Counted from the stretch's first letter, positions 36,922 through 46,361 are shown. The stretch: DNA of 64,000 nucleotides from Nocardia stercoris (GCF_003696265.1 NZ_RFFH01000003.1:434001-498000), one strand, 5' to 3'. Numbers and translations: made by a program. The notes: generated from the letters alone by a model not told the origin.

Positions 36922-37413
36922 ATGTCGTATTCGAACGATCCGTACGCGCACGCGATGAACACGGCGAACATCTGGTTGCATCGCGTCACGGAGTCGCTGG
37001 GGACCGACGACCGGGCATTCGCGGCCCGTGCGCTGCGCTCCTGGCTGCACGTCGTCCGCGACCGGGTCGAAGTGACCACCGCCGCGCATCTCGCGGCGCA
37101 GCTGCCGGAACTGCTGCGCGGCGTGTTCTACGAGGGCTGGGTTCCCGCGCGGGTGCCGGTGGGCCACAGCACCGCGGCCCTGATCGACGAGTACGCCCGC
37201 GGCGCGGAGGTGGATCCGGCGGAGGCCACCGCCCTGCTCGGCGCCGTGACCAGCGCGCTGGCGGAACTGTTCTCCCCCGGTCAGCTGGATCACGTGTTCA
37301 CGGTGCTGCCGGCCCCTATGCGCGCGGTACTGCGTGGTGACGACTACGACGGACCGCTCGCGGCGGCCGGCCGAACGACCGGGGCACCGTCCCACCCCAA
37401 CCCTGTTCGCTGA
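36922..37413 (+). CDS. DUF2267 protein
   Basis: A 163-residue helical protein. The DUF2267 core includes RALRSWLHVVRDRVEVTTAA and QLPELLRGVFYEGWVP. The family is frequent in stress regulons of actinobacteria but has no known activity. ATG 36922 has GAAGGAG upstream. A palindromic DosR-like box lies 208 bp upstream. The Acg-family gene follows after 128 nt. Confidence 0.78.
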   Translation: MSYSNDPYAHAMNTANIWLHRVTESLGTDDRAFAARALRSWLHVVRDRVEVTTAAHLAAQLPELLRGVFYEGWVPARVPVGHSTAALIDEYARGAEVDPAEATALLGAVTSALAELFSPGQLDHVFTVLPAPMRAVLRGDDYDGPLAAAGRTTGAPSHPNPVR

Positions 37414-37541
37414 GGCTCGAACCGCTGGACCGCACCGACCTGTGGATCGTCGGCTCGACCCCGCAGGCCTACCCCAGCGGGCTCCGACCCGGCGATCGGG
37501 AATGTACTGACCTCCGGCCCCCGGCGGAAGGACGGAAGACC

Positions 37542-38582
37542 ATGTCCCCCTCCGGCACGGCGGCCGACGCTGGAATCATGGCAACCGTCGAACAGACTTC
37601 CCGTTCCGCCGCACCCGACCGCCGGACACTGTGGTCAGTGTTCCGCGCCGCCACCCGCGCCCCGTCGGTCCACAACACCCAGCCGTGGCGCTGGGTGGCC
37701 GACGGCGTCCGTCTGGACCTGTTCTCCGATCTGGACCGGCTGTTGCCGGGCACCGACCCTCGAGGCCGGCAGCAGATGATCAGCTGCGGGGCGATCCTGC
37801 ACCACGTCATCACCGCGTCGGTCGCGCACGGCTGGGCGGTCGCGACCGAGCGGTTCCCCGACCCCGGCGATCCTGACCATCTCGCGCGGCTGACCCTGCG
37901 GCCGGCGGAGGGCCCGGTTCCGGACGACACCGAGCGCACCCGGGCAATGGACCGCCGCTACAGCGACCGGCTGGCGATGCTGCCGCTCACCGATCCGCGC
38001 CCGGTCATGGCCCGGCTGCGCGCCGCGGTCCTGCCGTTCGAGCAGGAATTCGAGGTGCTGGATCCCGCCGTGCGCCCGCGTCTGGCGTCCCTGTCCGACC
38101 GGCATACCGCCACCCGGCGCGACGATCCGTTCTATCAGCAGGAATTGTCCTGGTGGACAGGACATTCCGAGGGCCCGGACGGAATTTCCGCGCAGGCGCT
38201 GGCCTCGGCGTCGGAGTACGGCCGCACCGATGTGGGCCGGGCCTTTCCCCCGGCCCAGGGGTCGGACCGGCGTCCTGGTCTCGCCGACCAAGCCACGCTC
38301 GCGCTGATCAGCTCGTACGGCGATTCGCCGCGCCAATGGCTGCTCGCCGGCGAGGCGCTGTCAGCGGTACTGCTGGACTGCACGGTGGCGGGCCTGAGCA
38401 CCTGTCCGTTGACGCACGTTACCGAGCTCGACGCCGAGCGCCGCATGCTCGCGATGCTGCTCCCCGAAGCCGGGGCGCTCCCCCAGGTACTGGTCCGGAT
38501 CGGCACCGCCCCCGAAGGGGAAGAACCGCCGCCGCCGACGCCGCGACGGCCGCTGACCGACGTGGTCGAGTTCCGCGCCTGA
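37542..38582 (+). CDS. acg: Acg-family nitroreductase-like protein (copy 1)
   Basis: A 346-residue protein of the Acg family, whose mycobacterial member Rv2032 binds FMN but is not an ordinary nitroreductase. The FMN-binding start RAATRAPSVHNTQPWRW, the second conserved segment GRQQMISCGAILHHV and the end GEALSAVLLDCTVAGLSTCP are present. It is one of three copies in the window (also 52545 and 62487). ATG 37542 follows a GGAAG stretch. Confidence 0.85.
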   Translation: MSPSGTAADAGIMATVEQTSRSAAPDRRTLWSVFRAATRAPSVHNTQPWRWVADGVRLDLFSDLDRLLPGTDPRGRQQMISCGAILHHVITASVAHGWAVATERFPDPGDPDHLARLTLRPAEGPVPDDTERTRAMDRRYSDRLAMLPLTDPRPVMARLRAAVLPFEQEFEVLDPAVRPRLASLSDRHTATRRDDPFYQQELSWWTGHSEGPDGISAQALASASEYGRTDVGRAFPPAQGSDRRPGLADQATLALISSYGDSPRQWLLAGEALSAVLLDCTVAGLSTCPLTHVTELDAERRMLAMLLPEAGALPQVLVRIGTAPEGEEPPPPTPRRPLTDVVEFRA

Positions 38583-38644
38583 ACGGGCCGGGCCCGACTT
38601 CGGTCTCGGCCTGTTCGGCCATGGCCCGCTGCATCGTCACCGGA

Positions 38645-38760
38645 ATATGCTGCGCAGCAACTAGATTCGCGCGAATAGCGGCATCCAGCCCGTCGAGGGC
38701 GGCCTGCGCGGAGCGCGGTCGGCGTGGATGAACGGCGCGAAGTACAGTGTGCCGTCGGTA
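38645..38760 (-). pseudogene. Frameshifted relative of the small gene at 14163
   Basis: One frame gives TLYFAPFIHADRA and the next gives PRSAQAALDGLDAAIRANL. Joined as FAPFIHAD-PRSAQAALDGL they resemble HAPFIHSDPRSAQAAIDGL at 14.2 kb. Adding one C near 38718 restores the frame. The rest overlaps the 3' side of acg without a clear stop. Confidence 0.6.
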
Positions 38761-38845
38761 CCGCGCGGCCGTCGGCGAAAGGTGACCTGAGGCCCTGCTC
38801 CCGCGTCTTGCACACCGGCACGATGGAGGTTCGGAGGTGAACACG

Positions 38846-39853
38846 ATGGGAAACCGGACAACGACGATGCGCGCGTGGCGGGCCGCCTCGGGCCGCCCGG
38901 GATCGGTGCGGCCGGTGACCGAGCCGGTGCCTGAACCCGCCGCCGGTGAACTGCTGGTGCGAGTGCTGGCCTGCGGGGTGTGCCGGACCGACCTGCACGT
39001 GGTCGATCAGGATCTGCCGGTTCATCTGCCGAACGTGATCCCGGGCCACGAGGTAGTGGGCGAGGTCGTCAACCATGGCGCCGACGTATCGGCACCGGTC
39101 GGGACGCGTGTGGGGATTCCGTGGCTGCGCCATACCTGCGGAACCTGCAAATACTGCGTGCGCGGCCAGGAGAACCTCTGTCCTTACTCGCGCTACACCG
39201 GCTGGGACGCCGACGGCGGCTACGCCGAATTCACCACCGTGCCCGCCGATTACGCGCTGCCGCTGCCGCCCGGATACACCGACACGGAGTTGGCTCCGCT
39301 GCTGTGCGCCGGCCTGATCGGATACCACGCGCTGCGCCGAGCGGAGGTACCCGACGGCGGGGTTCTCGGCATCTACGGCTTCGGTGGTAGCGCGCACCTC
39401 ACCGCGCAGGTCGCGCTGGCCCGCGGGGTGCGGGTGCACGTCATGACCCGGGGCGCGGCGGCGCGAGAGCTGGCTCTTGCACTGGGCGCGACGTCGGCGC
39501 AGGGTGCCGCGGACCCGCCACCCGAGCCGCTGGACTCGGCGATCCTGTTCGCCCCGGCCGGTGAGCTGGTGCCCCCGGCCCTCGCCGCCCTCGATTCCGG
39601 TGGCACCCTGGCAGTGGCCGGCATTCACCTGACCGATATTCCGCCGCTGAACTACCAGCGACACCTTTTCCGGGAGCGGCAGATTCGCAGTGTCACCGCC
39701 AACACCCGCACGGACGCACGGGAATTCCTGCGAGTGGCCGGGGATATCCGGCTGGCGGTCACTGCGCACCCGTACCCGCTCACCGCCGCCGATACCGCGC
39801 TACAGGACCTGCGGGACGGCCGCTTCGACGGCGCGGCCGTCCTGATCCCCTAG
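38846..39853 (+). CDS. Zinc-dependent alcohol dehydrogenase
   Basis: A medium-chain zinc dehydrogenase of about 335 residues. Catalytic zinc ligands are in [11 protein letters not shown] and GHEVVGEV. The structural zinc site is [15 protein letters not shown]. The nucleotide fold starts at [17 protein letters not shown], a variant of GxGxxG. ATG 38846 has GGAGG 8 nt upstream; GTG 38837 overlaps it. It stands between the frameshifted small gene and pfkB. Aldehyde reduction in hypoxia is plausible but inferred. Confidence 0.88.
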   Translation: MGNRTTTMRAWRAASGRPGSVRPVTEPVPEPAAGELLVRVLACGVCRTDLHVVDQDLPVHLPNVIPGHEVVGEVVNHGADVSAPVGTRVGIPWLRHTCGTCKYCVRGQENLCPYSRYTGWDADGGYAEFTTVPADYALPLPPGYTDTELAPLLCAGLIGYHALRRAEVPDGGVLGIYGFGGSAHLTAQVALARGVRVHVMTRGAAARELALALGATSAQGAADPPPEPLDSAILFAPAGELVPPALAALDSGGTLAVAGIHLTDIPPLNYQRHLFRERQIRSVTANTRTDAREFLRVAGDIRLAVTAHPYPLTAADTALQDLRDGRFDGAAVLIP

Positions 39854-39879
39854 CCGGGGATTCACCGGTCAGGAGGCTG

Positions 39880-40860
39880 TCACAGCCCGCCCTCGCGGTC
39901 CGCGACCGCGGGCCGGCGCGTCGCGGCGGCCTCCGAACCGTCCCGAAGGCGCGCGAACAGCTCGTCGATGTGGTCCGAATTCCCCGGCCCGGTGCCCGGT
40001 GTGCCCAGCGCCGCCGTCGCGGCGGCGATACCCAGCCGTACCGCGGTCTCTAGATCCCAGCCACGAGCCAGGCCGACCGTGAGCCCGCCGACCATCGCGT
40101 CCCCGGCACCGATGCCGCTGATCACGGGTTCGGGCACGGCCGGGAACCAGTTTGCCGCGGCGGCGGTCACGGCGAGCGCGCCCTCGGCCCCGAGCGAGAC
40201 CACCACGACCCTGGCGACGCCCGCGGTGATCAGCAGCCGCGCCGCCGCGAGCATCTCCGAGCGCTCCCGCAGCGGGCGCCCGATGTACTCACGCAGCTCT
40301 CGGATGCTGGGCTTGAGCAGGTGGACCCCGCTGGACAGCTGCCGCAAGGCGTTTCCGGAGGTGTCCACGACGAGGCGCACGCCCCATTCGGCGGAACGGT
40401 CGGCCAGCTGCTGGTAGAAGTCCGCCGGTACCCCGGGCGGCAAGCTGCCGCTCGCCACCAGATAGGTCGCGCCGCGGGCGGATTCGCCGACGACGTCGAG
40501 GACCCGCTGCTGCTCGGCCGGTGTGAGCGGCATACCGGGGAAGACGAACCGGTACTGCGTACCGGTCGCGGCGTCCGTGACCGCCATATTCTCCCGCGTG
40601 GTGCCAGCAGTGCCCACGGTCCGGGCCGGTACACCGGCGTCGCGCACCAGCTGTTCGAGCAGGCGCCCGGTGTGCCCGCCGACCGGGAATACCGCGGTCG
40701 CGGGTTCTCCCAGCGTCACGATCGTCCGCGCCACGTTGACGCCCCCGCCGCCGGCATCGAAACGCGGTGCCGCGCAACGCATCTTGTCGGACGCGACCAG
40801 CCGCGGTGTCGTGGTGGCGATGTCGATCGCCGGATTCATCGTGAGGGTGACGATCGACAT
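39880..40860 (-). CDS. pfkB: PfkB-family sugar kinase (6-phosphofructokinase type)
   Basis: A 326-residue ribokinase-fold kinase that phosphorylates fructose-6-phosphate or a related sugar. The N-terminus TLTMNPAIDIAT and substrate loop FDAGGGGVNVARTI match PfkB/LacC proteins. ATP and catalytic residues are in ISGIGAGDAMVGGL, with Asp as the base. It lies 39 nt downstream of hspX on the same strand; hspX and pfkB are also dormancy genes in mycobacteria. Confidence 0.9.
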   Translation of the reverse strand: MSIVTLTMNPAIDIATTTPRLVASDKMRCAAPRFDAGGGGVNVARTIVTLGEPATAVFPVGGHTGRLLEQLVRDAGVPARTVGTAGTTRENMAVTDAATGTQYRFVFPGMPLTPAEQQRVLDVVGESARGATYLVASGSLPPGVPADFYQQLADRSAEWGVRLVVDTSGNALRQLSSGVHLLKPSIRELREYIGRPLRERSEMLAAARLLITAGVARVVVVSLGAEGALAVTAAAANWFPAVPEPVISGIGAGDAMVGGLTVGLARGWDLETAVRLGIAAATAALGTPGTGPGNSDHIDELFARLRDGSEAAATRRPAVADREGGL

Positions 40861-40899
40861 CGTCCACCGGCCTTCCCGGGCGCAGGGCCCGTGCTCGGA

Positions 40900-41322
40900 T
40901 CAGTCGCTGGAGGTGACGGCGATCGTGGTGGCCTTCTCCGGCTCCGCCGCCATCGGTACGGTCACCGTGAGGATTCCCTTGGCGTAGTTCGCGGTGATGC
41001 CGTCCTCCTGCGCACCGACCGGCAGGGTGACGGTCCGCACGAACGACCCGTAGGAGAACTCCGAGTGGCCTTTCTCCTCGTGCTTCTCCGAGCGTTCGGC
41101 CTTGATACTCAGGCGGCCGTGCTGCACCGACACCGACAGGTCCTTGTCGGGGTCGATACCGGGGATCTCGGCCCGCAGCACGTACGCGCCTTCCTCCAGA
41201 TCGTCCTCCACGCGGATCAGGTGGGTGCCCGACCAGGGCAGCGGACTGGGTGCGAACGTGTTCCACAGATCGGCGAGTTCGGGCAGCAGCTGCGGCTGCC
41301 GATGGGGCGCGAGCTTACTCAT
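40900..41322 (-). CDS. hspX: Alpha-crystallin small heat-shock protein
   Basis: A 140-residue Hsp20 chaperone. The alpha-crystallin domain spans about 35-125, with AEIPGIDPDKDLSVSVQHGR and the closing GILTVTVPM. Its length and order match the DosR-regulated HspX/Acr of mycobacteria (144 residues). ATG 41322 has GGAGA 5 nt upstream. Two DosR-like boxes lie about 90 and 140 bp upstream, as in the mycobacterial hspX promoter. pfkB follows in the operon. Confidence 0.92.
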   Translation of the reverse strand: MSKLAPHRQPQLLPELADLWNTFAPSPLPWSGTHLIRVEDDLEEGAYVLRAEIPGIDPDKDLSVSVQHGRLSIKAERSEKHEEKGHSEFSYGSFVRTVTLPVGAQEDGITANYAKGILTVTVPMAAEPEKATTIAVTSSD

Positions 41323-41412
41323 GATCTCTCCTGCATGATCGGAGCGAATAGGGACACTGTCGATTCCAGCCGGTGACACGATCGCCCGACAGGGCATCGA
41401 GTCCGCGAACCC

Positions 41413-41430
41413 CGGGCCGGAAGTCCTTCC
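41413..41430. promoter_or_regulatory. DosR-like box 1 upstream of hspX
   Basis: CGGGCCGGAAGTCCTTCC fits GGGNC-N4-GTCC and lies 91-108 bp before the hspX start. Confidence 0.75.
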
Positions 41431-41458
41431 CATCGCCTCGGGTTCCCAGCGGGCGCCG

Positions 41459-41476
41459 GATGGGACGAAGGTCATC
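41459..41476. promoter_or_regulatory. DosR-like box 2, between hspX and the 41597 gene
   Basis: GATGGGACGAAGGTCATC closely matches the hydB box. It is 137 bp from hspX and about 120 bp from ATG 41597, so it may serve both directions. Confidence 0.7.
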
Positions 41477-41596
41477 ACCGTCCGGTGACCTGCCGCCCTG
41501 CCACTCGCGGGGAGAACAGGGAATCGTGACATTCGGAGCGCCGCACCGCGCACAGCATCGTGGGGCGCAGGCACCGGATGATCGGAGGTAACCGAT

Positions 41597-41950
41597 ATGA
41601 GCCTGGACATCCTCCTGCTCATCGCCTTGCTCGCCATCGCCGTGACGCTCTGGCGTACCGCTGTCGTCGCGTCCGCTCCGCCGAAGCGCGGCCGAGGCGG
41701 ATCGCCGCCGCAGCCGCCCGGCGCGACGCAGGCCGCCGACGACGGATTCACCGCCGAATGGGCGGACCCGGTTCAGATCTGGCCCGCGCTCGATGCCGAG
41801 AACAAGGTGCTGGCAGCTCGGATGACGGGCCGGATCAGCGCGGCCGAGTATCAGGCGACGATCACCGACCTGGCACGCCGATGTGATCCGAAACCTGCCG
41901 TGCCGCATCCCCCGGCCGACGCCGACGCGAGCGACACCGACGTCACCTGA
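41597..41950 (+). CDS. Small single-helix membrane protein (paralogue of 32130)
   Basis: A 117-residue protein with an N-terminal helix (residues 3-22), a Pro/Gly linker, and a short folded segment FTAEWADPVQIWPALDAENK through SAAEYQATITDLARR that resembles a SHOCT-like tail. Its N-terminus resembles the protein at 32130. It precedes the P1B ATPase gene by 78 nt and is probably cotranscribed with it. Confidence 0.6.
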   Translation: MSLDILLLIALLAIAVTLWRTAVVASAPPKRGRGGSPPQPPGATQAADDGFTAEWADPVQIWPALDAENKVLAARMTGRISAAEYQATITDLARRCDPKPAVPHPPADADASDTDVT

Positions 41951-42028
41951 CCCGAAACCGCCGCCGGCGGCGCATACCGCAACCGGCCCGATCGCACGAT
42001 CCCGGGGACACCGATGGGAGCTTCACAC

Positions 42029-44446
42029 ATGGCCGATTCCGACTCGCCGGTCGCACGCTGGTCGGCCCGGTACGGCGCCCTCCTGGGCCGGGCGCTGGTC
42101 GCGTGGACCGTGACCGCGCTGGCCGCCGGTGGTGTGGCATGGTTTTCCGGATTCCGCGGCGCCGCGGATGTCTGCTGGATCGCCGGGACCGCGGTGGCGC
42201 TGATCCCGGCGGTGTACTGGACGGTCAGCACGCTGCTGCACGGCCGCGCGGGTGTCGATCTGATCGCGGTGCTGTCGTTGGCGGGCACCCTGCTGGTGGG
42301 CGAATACCTGGCCGGCGCGCTGATCGCCGTGATGCTCAGCGGCGGGCGCGCGCTCGACGCGGCGGCGCAGCGGCGCGCGACACGTGACCTGCGGGCCCTG
42401 TTGGAACGGGCACCGCACACGGCACGCCGCCGGATCGGCGACGAGGTCCGCACTATCCCGCTCGAGGAAGCGGAGCCCGGCGACATCCTGGTCGTGGCGA
42501 GCGGCGAGGTGGTACCGGTCGACGGCCGCGTCCGCGATATCACGGTGGCGCTCGACGAGTCGGCACTCACCGGCGAGCCACTGCAGGTGGAACGCGGCCC
42601 CGGCGAGCCGGTGCGCAGCGGAGTGGTCAATGTCGGTGTGCCGTTCGAGCTCTCGGCCACCGCCACAGCCGCGGACAGCACCTACGCCGGCATCGTCGCG
42701 CTGGCCCGCCAGGCCGGTGCCGAGACCGCGCCGGTGATCCGGCTCGCCGACCGGTATGCCGCCTGGTTCCTGCCGCTGACCTTGCTGGTGGCGGGCGCCG
42801 CGTACGCGGTCAGCCGGTCGGCGGAACGCGCCGTCGCGGTCCTGGTGGTCGCCACACCGTGTCCGCTGCTGCTCGCCGCGCCGGTGGCGATCGTGTCCGG
42901 GTTGTCGCGGGCGTCTCGCCTCGGCGTCGTGGTGCGCAGCGGTGGCGCGCTCGAAAGCCTCGGGCACGCAACGACACTGGCGATGGACAAGACCGGCACT
43001 CTGACCACCGGCCGGCCGCGGGTCGCCACGGTGGTCGCCGCGCCGGGATCCGACGACACCGAGCTGCTGCGGCTGGCCGCGTCGGTGGACCAGCTGTCGC
43101 CGCACGTTCTGGCGGAGGCCATCGTCACCGCCGCACTGGATCGGGGGTGCACGCTGTCGATGCCCGTCGACGTGGTCGAGGCGGCGGGTACCGGTGTCAC
43201 GGGAACGGTCGATGGCATCCGGGTGCAGGTCGGTTCCCTGCCCGAGGAACGGTTGCGGGCCCCGTGGGCGCGCACGGTGCTCAACCGGGCGGATCTCGAC
43301 GCCGCGGCGATCGCCTGGATCACCGTTGACGACGTCGTCGCGGGGGCGATCGTGCTGCGCGATCCGTTGCGCCGCCATGCGCCGCGCACGCTGCGCCGGC
43401 TGCGCGAAGCGGGCCTGTCCCGGCTGGTCATGCTCACCGGCGACCGGTCGCAACCGGCCCGCGAGATCGCCACCGTGCTCGGCATCGACCAGGTGTACGC
43501 CGGGCTGACGCCCGCAGGCAAGGTCGACGCTGTCCGCCAGGAAGGCGAGGGCGCGGTGACGGTGATGGTCGGCGACGGCATCAACGACGCCCCGGCACTG
43601 GCCGCCGCCACGGTGGGTGTGGCGATGGGTGCCCGCGGGTCGACCGCTTCGTCCGAGGCCGCCGACATCGTCCTGACCACCGACCGGCTGGACCGGCTGG
43701 CCGACGCCATGGATATCGCCCGCTGGTCACGCCGGATCGCCGTGCGCAGCGCGGTGGCCGGCATGGCCATGTCGCTGGCCGCGATGGCCGTGGCCGCGGT
43801 CGGCTGGCTGCCACCGGCGCCGGGCGCCCTGCTGCAGGAGGCGATCGACGTCTCGGTCATCCTCTACGCCCTGCGCGCACTGGGCACGGACCCGGCCACC
43901 AGAACCGAATTGCCGCCCACGACAGCGCAGCTGCTGCACCGGTTCGCCGACGAACACGAAACCCTGCGCGACACACTCGATCTGCTGCGCGGTGCCGCCG
44001 ATCAGCTGGCCGCGGGCGCCGACGCCGCCGCGCTCACGAAAGTGACTGCCGCGCACCGGTTCCTGGTCGACGACCTGCTGCCGCACGAACAGGCCGAGGA
44101 AACCCAGCTCTACCCGGCCCTGGCGACGCCGCTGGGCAGCCGCGAGGCCACCGCCACCATGAGCCGGACCCACGCCGAGATCCAGCGCCTCACGCAGCGC
44201 ATCGGCAGCCACGTGGAACTGGCCCGCGGCGCCGGCCGCGTCGATCCCGAGCAACGCGACGACCTGCTGTCGAGCCTCTACGGCCTGGACGAATTACTGC
44301 GCCTGCATTTCGCGCAGGAGGAGGAGAACTACTTCACCCTCGTCGACGACCCGGCCGGAGCCGGCCGGGCGAGCCGCCACACGCCGGAATCCGATCCGGC
44401 GCCCGGCCGGCCCGGCTCCGCTCCGCACGAAGGGACGACGCTGTGA
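42029..44446 (+). CDS. P1B-5 (Nia-like) metal ATPase fused to a hemerythrin domain
   Basis: An 805-residue heavy-metal-type ATPase. It has the actuator motif DESALTGEPL, the helix motif TPCP (T276-P279), the phosphorylation site DKTGT (D320) and GDGINDAPAL. TPCP plus a C-terminal hemerythrin-like domain define the P1B-5 class, whose Sinorhizobium member Nia exports Ni(II) and Fe(II). Candidate di-iron ligands are H637, H643, H686, H715 and H760 with nearby glutamates. ATG 42029 has GGGAG 8 nt upstream. A link to the NiFe hydrogenase or iron control is inferred. Confidence 0.85.
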   Translation: MADSDSPVARWSARYGALLGRALVAWTVTALAAGGVAWFSGFRGAADVCWIAGTAVALIPAVYWTVSTLLHGRAGVDLIAVLSLAGTLLVGEYLAGALIAVMLSGGRALDAAAQRRATRDLRALLERAPHTARRRIGDEVRTIPLEEAEPGDILVVASGEVVPVDGRVRDITVALDESALTGEPLQVERGPGEPVRSGVVNVGVPFELSATATAADSTYAGIVALARQAGAETAPVIRLADRYAAWFLPLTLLVAGAAYAVSRSAERAVAVLVVATPCPLLLAAPVAIVSGLSRASRLGVVVRSGGALESLGHATTLAMDKTGTLTTGRPRVATVVAAPGSDDTELLRLAASVDQLSPHVLAEAIVTAALDRGCTLSMPVDVVEAAGTGVTGTVDGIRVQVGSLPEERLRAPWARTVLNRADLDAAAIAWITVDDVVAGAIVLRDPLRRHAPRTLRRLREAGLSRLVMLTGDRSQPAREIATVLGIDQVYAGLTPAGKVDAVRQEGEGAVTVMVGDGINDAPALAAATVGVAMGARGSTASSEAADIVLTTDRLDRLADAMDIARWSRRIAVRSAVAGMAMSLAAMAVAAVGWLPPAPGALLQEAIDVSVILYALRALGTDPATRTELPPTTAQLLHRFADEHETLRDTLDLLRGAADQLAAGADAAALTKVTAAHRFLVDDLLPHEQAEETQLYPALATPLGSREATATMSRTHAEIQRLTQRIGSHVELARGAGRVDPEQRDDLLSSLYGLDELLRLHFAQEEENYFTLVDDPAGAGRASRHTPESDPAPGRPGSAPHEGTTL

Positions 44447-44481
44447 CGACCCACCGTTCGTCGACCTCGGACTCGCGACTC

Positions 44482-44500
44482 CGGGACCTTCGCCCCTGGG
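44482..44500. promoter_or_regulatory. DosR-like box upstream of the CBS gene
   Basis: The reverse complement CCCAGGGGCGAAGGTCCCG is near identical to the hydB box and lies 64-82 bp before GTG 44564. Confidence 0.75.
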
Positions 44501-44563
44501 GCCCGTCGCCGCCCGCGAGTGCGGTGGACAGACAGATATCCGTTCCGATCAGGAGGTACCACC

Positions 44564-45187
44564 GTGTACGTTCGTGACATCCTCAGCCGGCCGGTGGTCA
44601 CGGTCGGGCCCGAAACACCTCTGCCGGAAGCGATCTCACTGCTCACCGAGCACCACTTCGCGGCACTGCCCGTCGTGGACGATGCCGATCGCGTGATCGG
44701 CATGCTGTCCGAATCCGATGCGCTGGCCGCCGCATCCGCGGTACCCGCGCCGGCGGTCGGCGCGGTAATGAGCAGTCCGGTCGAGGTCGCCGAACCGCAT
44801 TCCGACGTCACCGAGGTGGCCGCGCGCATGCTGGACCGGCACCTGCGATCGATGCCCGTGGTCGAGGAGGGCGTGCTGGTCGGCATCGTGGCCCGCCGCG
44901 ATCTCCTGGCTGTCCTGCTGCACGACAGCGCCGAACTCGAGGCGAAAATCCGTGCGCTGCTCGACGATTACGCGGGCAGCAGGCGTGAGTGGACGATCGA
45001 GGTGCACGGCAGCCGCGCCCGGATCCGGGGACACTTCGCCGATGCCGCCGAACGCCACACCGTGGTCTCCCTCGCGCTGACCGTCGACGGCATCGACCGG
45101 GTCGACACCGCCGATCCCGAGGGCGAGTTCCGCGTCGGACCGCTGGTGGAGCGCCTGCGCCGCCGTGCGGACGAGGCCATCGGATAG
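44564..45187 (+). CDS. CBS-pair protein with BON-like tail (Hrp1-like)
   Basis: A 207-residue protein. CBS 1 starts VRDILSRPVVTVGPETPL, and CBS 2 starts VGAVMSSPVEVAEPHSDV. The last 60 residues (WTIEVHGSRARIRGHF to GIDRVDTAD) look like a BON domain. Hrp1 (Rv2626c), a hypoxic response protein of mycobacteria, has only the CBS pair. GTG 44564 is supported by AGGAGG 7 nt upstream. It may sense adenine nucleotides; that is family knowledge, not shown here. Confidence 0.87.
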   Translation: MYVRDILSRPVVTVGPETPLPEAISLLTEHHFAALPVVDDADRVIGMLSESDALAAASAVPAPAVGAVMSSPVEVAEPHSDVTEVAARMLDRHLRSMPVVEEGVLVGIVARRDLLAVLLHDSAELEAKIRALLDDYAGSRREWTIEVHGSRARIRGHFADAAERHTVVSLALTVDGIDRVDTADPEGEFRVGPLVERLRRRADEAIG

Positions 45188-45199
45188 ACCGACCGGCGA

Positions 45200-45235
45200 G
45201 AGGTCCCCGGTCCCGTTTCACGGACCGGGGACCTC
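45200..45235. terminator. Perfect 14-bp hairpin terminator
   Basis: GAGGTCCCCGGTCC (45200-45213) pairs perfectly with GGACCGGGGACCTC (45222-45235) around an 8-nt loop. It begins 12 nt after the CBS gene stop, in the gap between convergent genes. Confidence 0.85.
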
Positions 45236-45367
45236 GCGGCACCCGGCGGCGCGGCCACCGGCAGGGCCGGCACACCAGCCAGGGCGGCGCCATGACCGCC
45301 GACCGGCCCCACCCCGGCACTCTGGGACCCTCGGGTCGCCGCAGTGCGTCGATGCCGATGCATGCCT

Positions 45368-46117
45368 TCAGGATTCGATCGGCACGGCCAGTACCTGACC
45401 AGCCGTGGCACCCCCGTCGAGGACGAATTCCGACCCCGTGGAGAAGGTAGCCTCGGTGACGACGAAGCGCACCATCGCCGCCACCTCCTCGGGCTCACCG
45501 AAGCGGGGCAGCGGTTGACCGGCCGCCGTCTCCTCGCCCAGCCCCGCGGTCATCGGGGTGTGGATCGGGCCGGGATGCACCGAGCAGACGCGGATCCCGG
45601 CACCACCGAGTTCGAGTGCCGCGCTCTTCGTCAGTCCCCGCAGCCCCCACTTGCTCGCCACGTAGGCGCCGATACCGGCATAGCCCATCAGGCCGGCCGT
45701 CGACGAGATGTTCACGATGACGCCGCCGCCGGCGTCACGCAAATGCGGTGCGGCCACGTGCATACCGAGCCACGGGCCGAACAGATTCACGTCGATCACG
45801 TGCCGGAACACGTCGGGCGACTCGGTGGTCACCGCACCGAAGTCGAGGATTCCGGCGTCGTTGATCAGCACTCCCAGGGGGCCGAACAAGCTCTCCGCGT
45901 CCGCGATCACCGCGTGCCAGGACGCCTCGTCGGTGACGTCGTGACACCGGAAGACCGCGCGCTCGCCGAGCAACGCGGCGGTGGCGGCACCCTCCTCCAC
46001 CCGGATGTCGGCGATCACGACGCCGAGCCCCACCTTCACCAGCTCGGCTGCCACGGCCGCGCCGATACCACGCGCCCCACCGGTGACGATCGCGCTGCGT
46101 CCGCTGAAACCGTCCAT
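45368..46117 (-). CDS. SDR-family dehydrogenase (hydroxysteroid dehydrogenase-like)
   Basis: A 249-residue classical SDR. Cofactor motif VTGGARGIGAAVA, NDAG variant LINDAGIL, catalytic serine in NISSTAGLMG and YVASK for YxxxK are all present. The GARGIG form and length fit 3-alpha/20-beta-hydroxysteroid-type enzymes; the substrate is unknown. ATG 46117 has only a distant GAAGG. A DosR-like box (46198-46216) lies about 85 bp upstream. Confidence 0.88.
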   Translation of the reverse strand: MDGFSGRSAIVTGGARGIGAAVAAELVKVGLGVVIADIRVEEGAATAALLGERAVFRCHDVTDEASWHAVIADAESLFGPLGVLINDAGILDFGAVTTESPDVFRHVIDVNLFGPWLGMHVAAPHLRDAGGGVIVNISSTAGLMGYAGIGAYVASKWGLRGLTKSAALELGGAGIRVCSVHPGPIHTPMTAGLGEETAAGQPLPRFGEPEEVAAMVRFVVTEATFSTGSEFVLDGGATAGQVLAVPIES

Positions 46118-46197
46118 GATCGATACCGCCTTCGGCTCGGGTCTCGCCGGCCCGTGCGGACCGGTCGAACCCAGCTTGCGCGTGGCGAAGTCGCGGC

Positions 46198-46216
46198 GGG
46201 ACGGCCGAAAGTCACC
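46198..46216. promoter_or_regulatory. DosR-like box upstream of the SDR gene
   Basis: GGGACGGCCGAAAGTCACC keeps the GGCCGAAAGTC core and lies about 82 bp before ATG 46117. Confidence 0.55.
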
Positions 46217-46344
46217 GGTCACCGGGTCCTGTGGCGGTAACAGGCCGCAGAGCGGCCATTGGTCCCTCGCATCGAGGACGTGGAACCCTGCCGCACCGTC
46301 CGGAGCCGCCATAGCGTCACTCCCGATCACACCGTTCGCACCTG

Positions 46345-46361
46345 TCGAGGACTTCCGATGA
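46345..46361. promoter_or_regulatory. DosR-like box overlapping the 46358 start
   Basis: The reverse complement TCATCGGAAGTCCTCGA resembles the ftsH box. It overlaps the ribosome site and start of the small gene at 46358, which is an odd place for an activator site. Confidence 0.4.

Noticed and set aside
45324..45338. GGGACCCTCGGGTC as a DosR-like box
   Set aside because: It lies between two convergent genes, where no promoter is expected, and the arms are imperfect.
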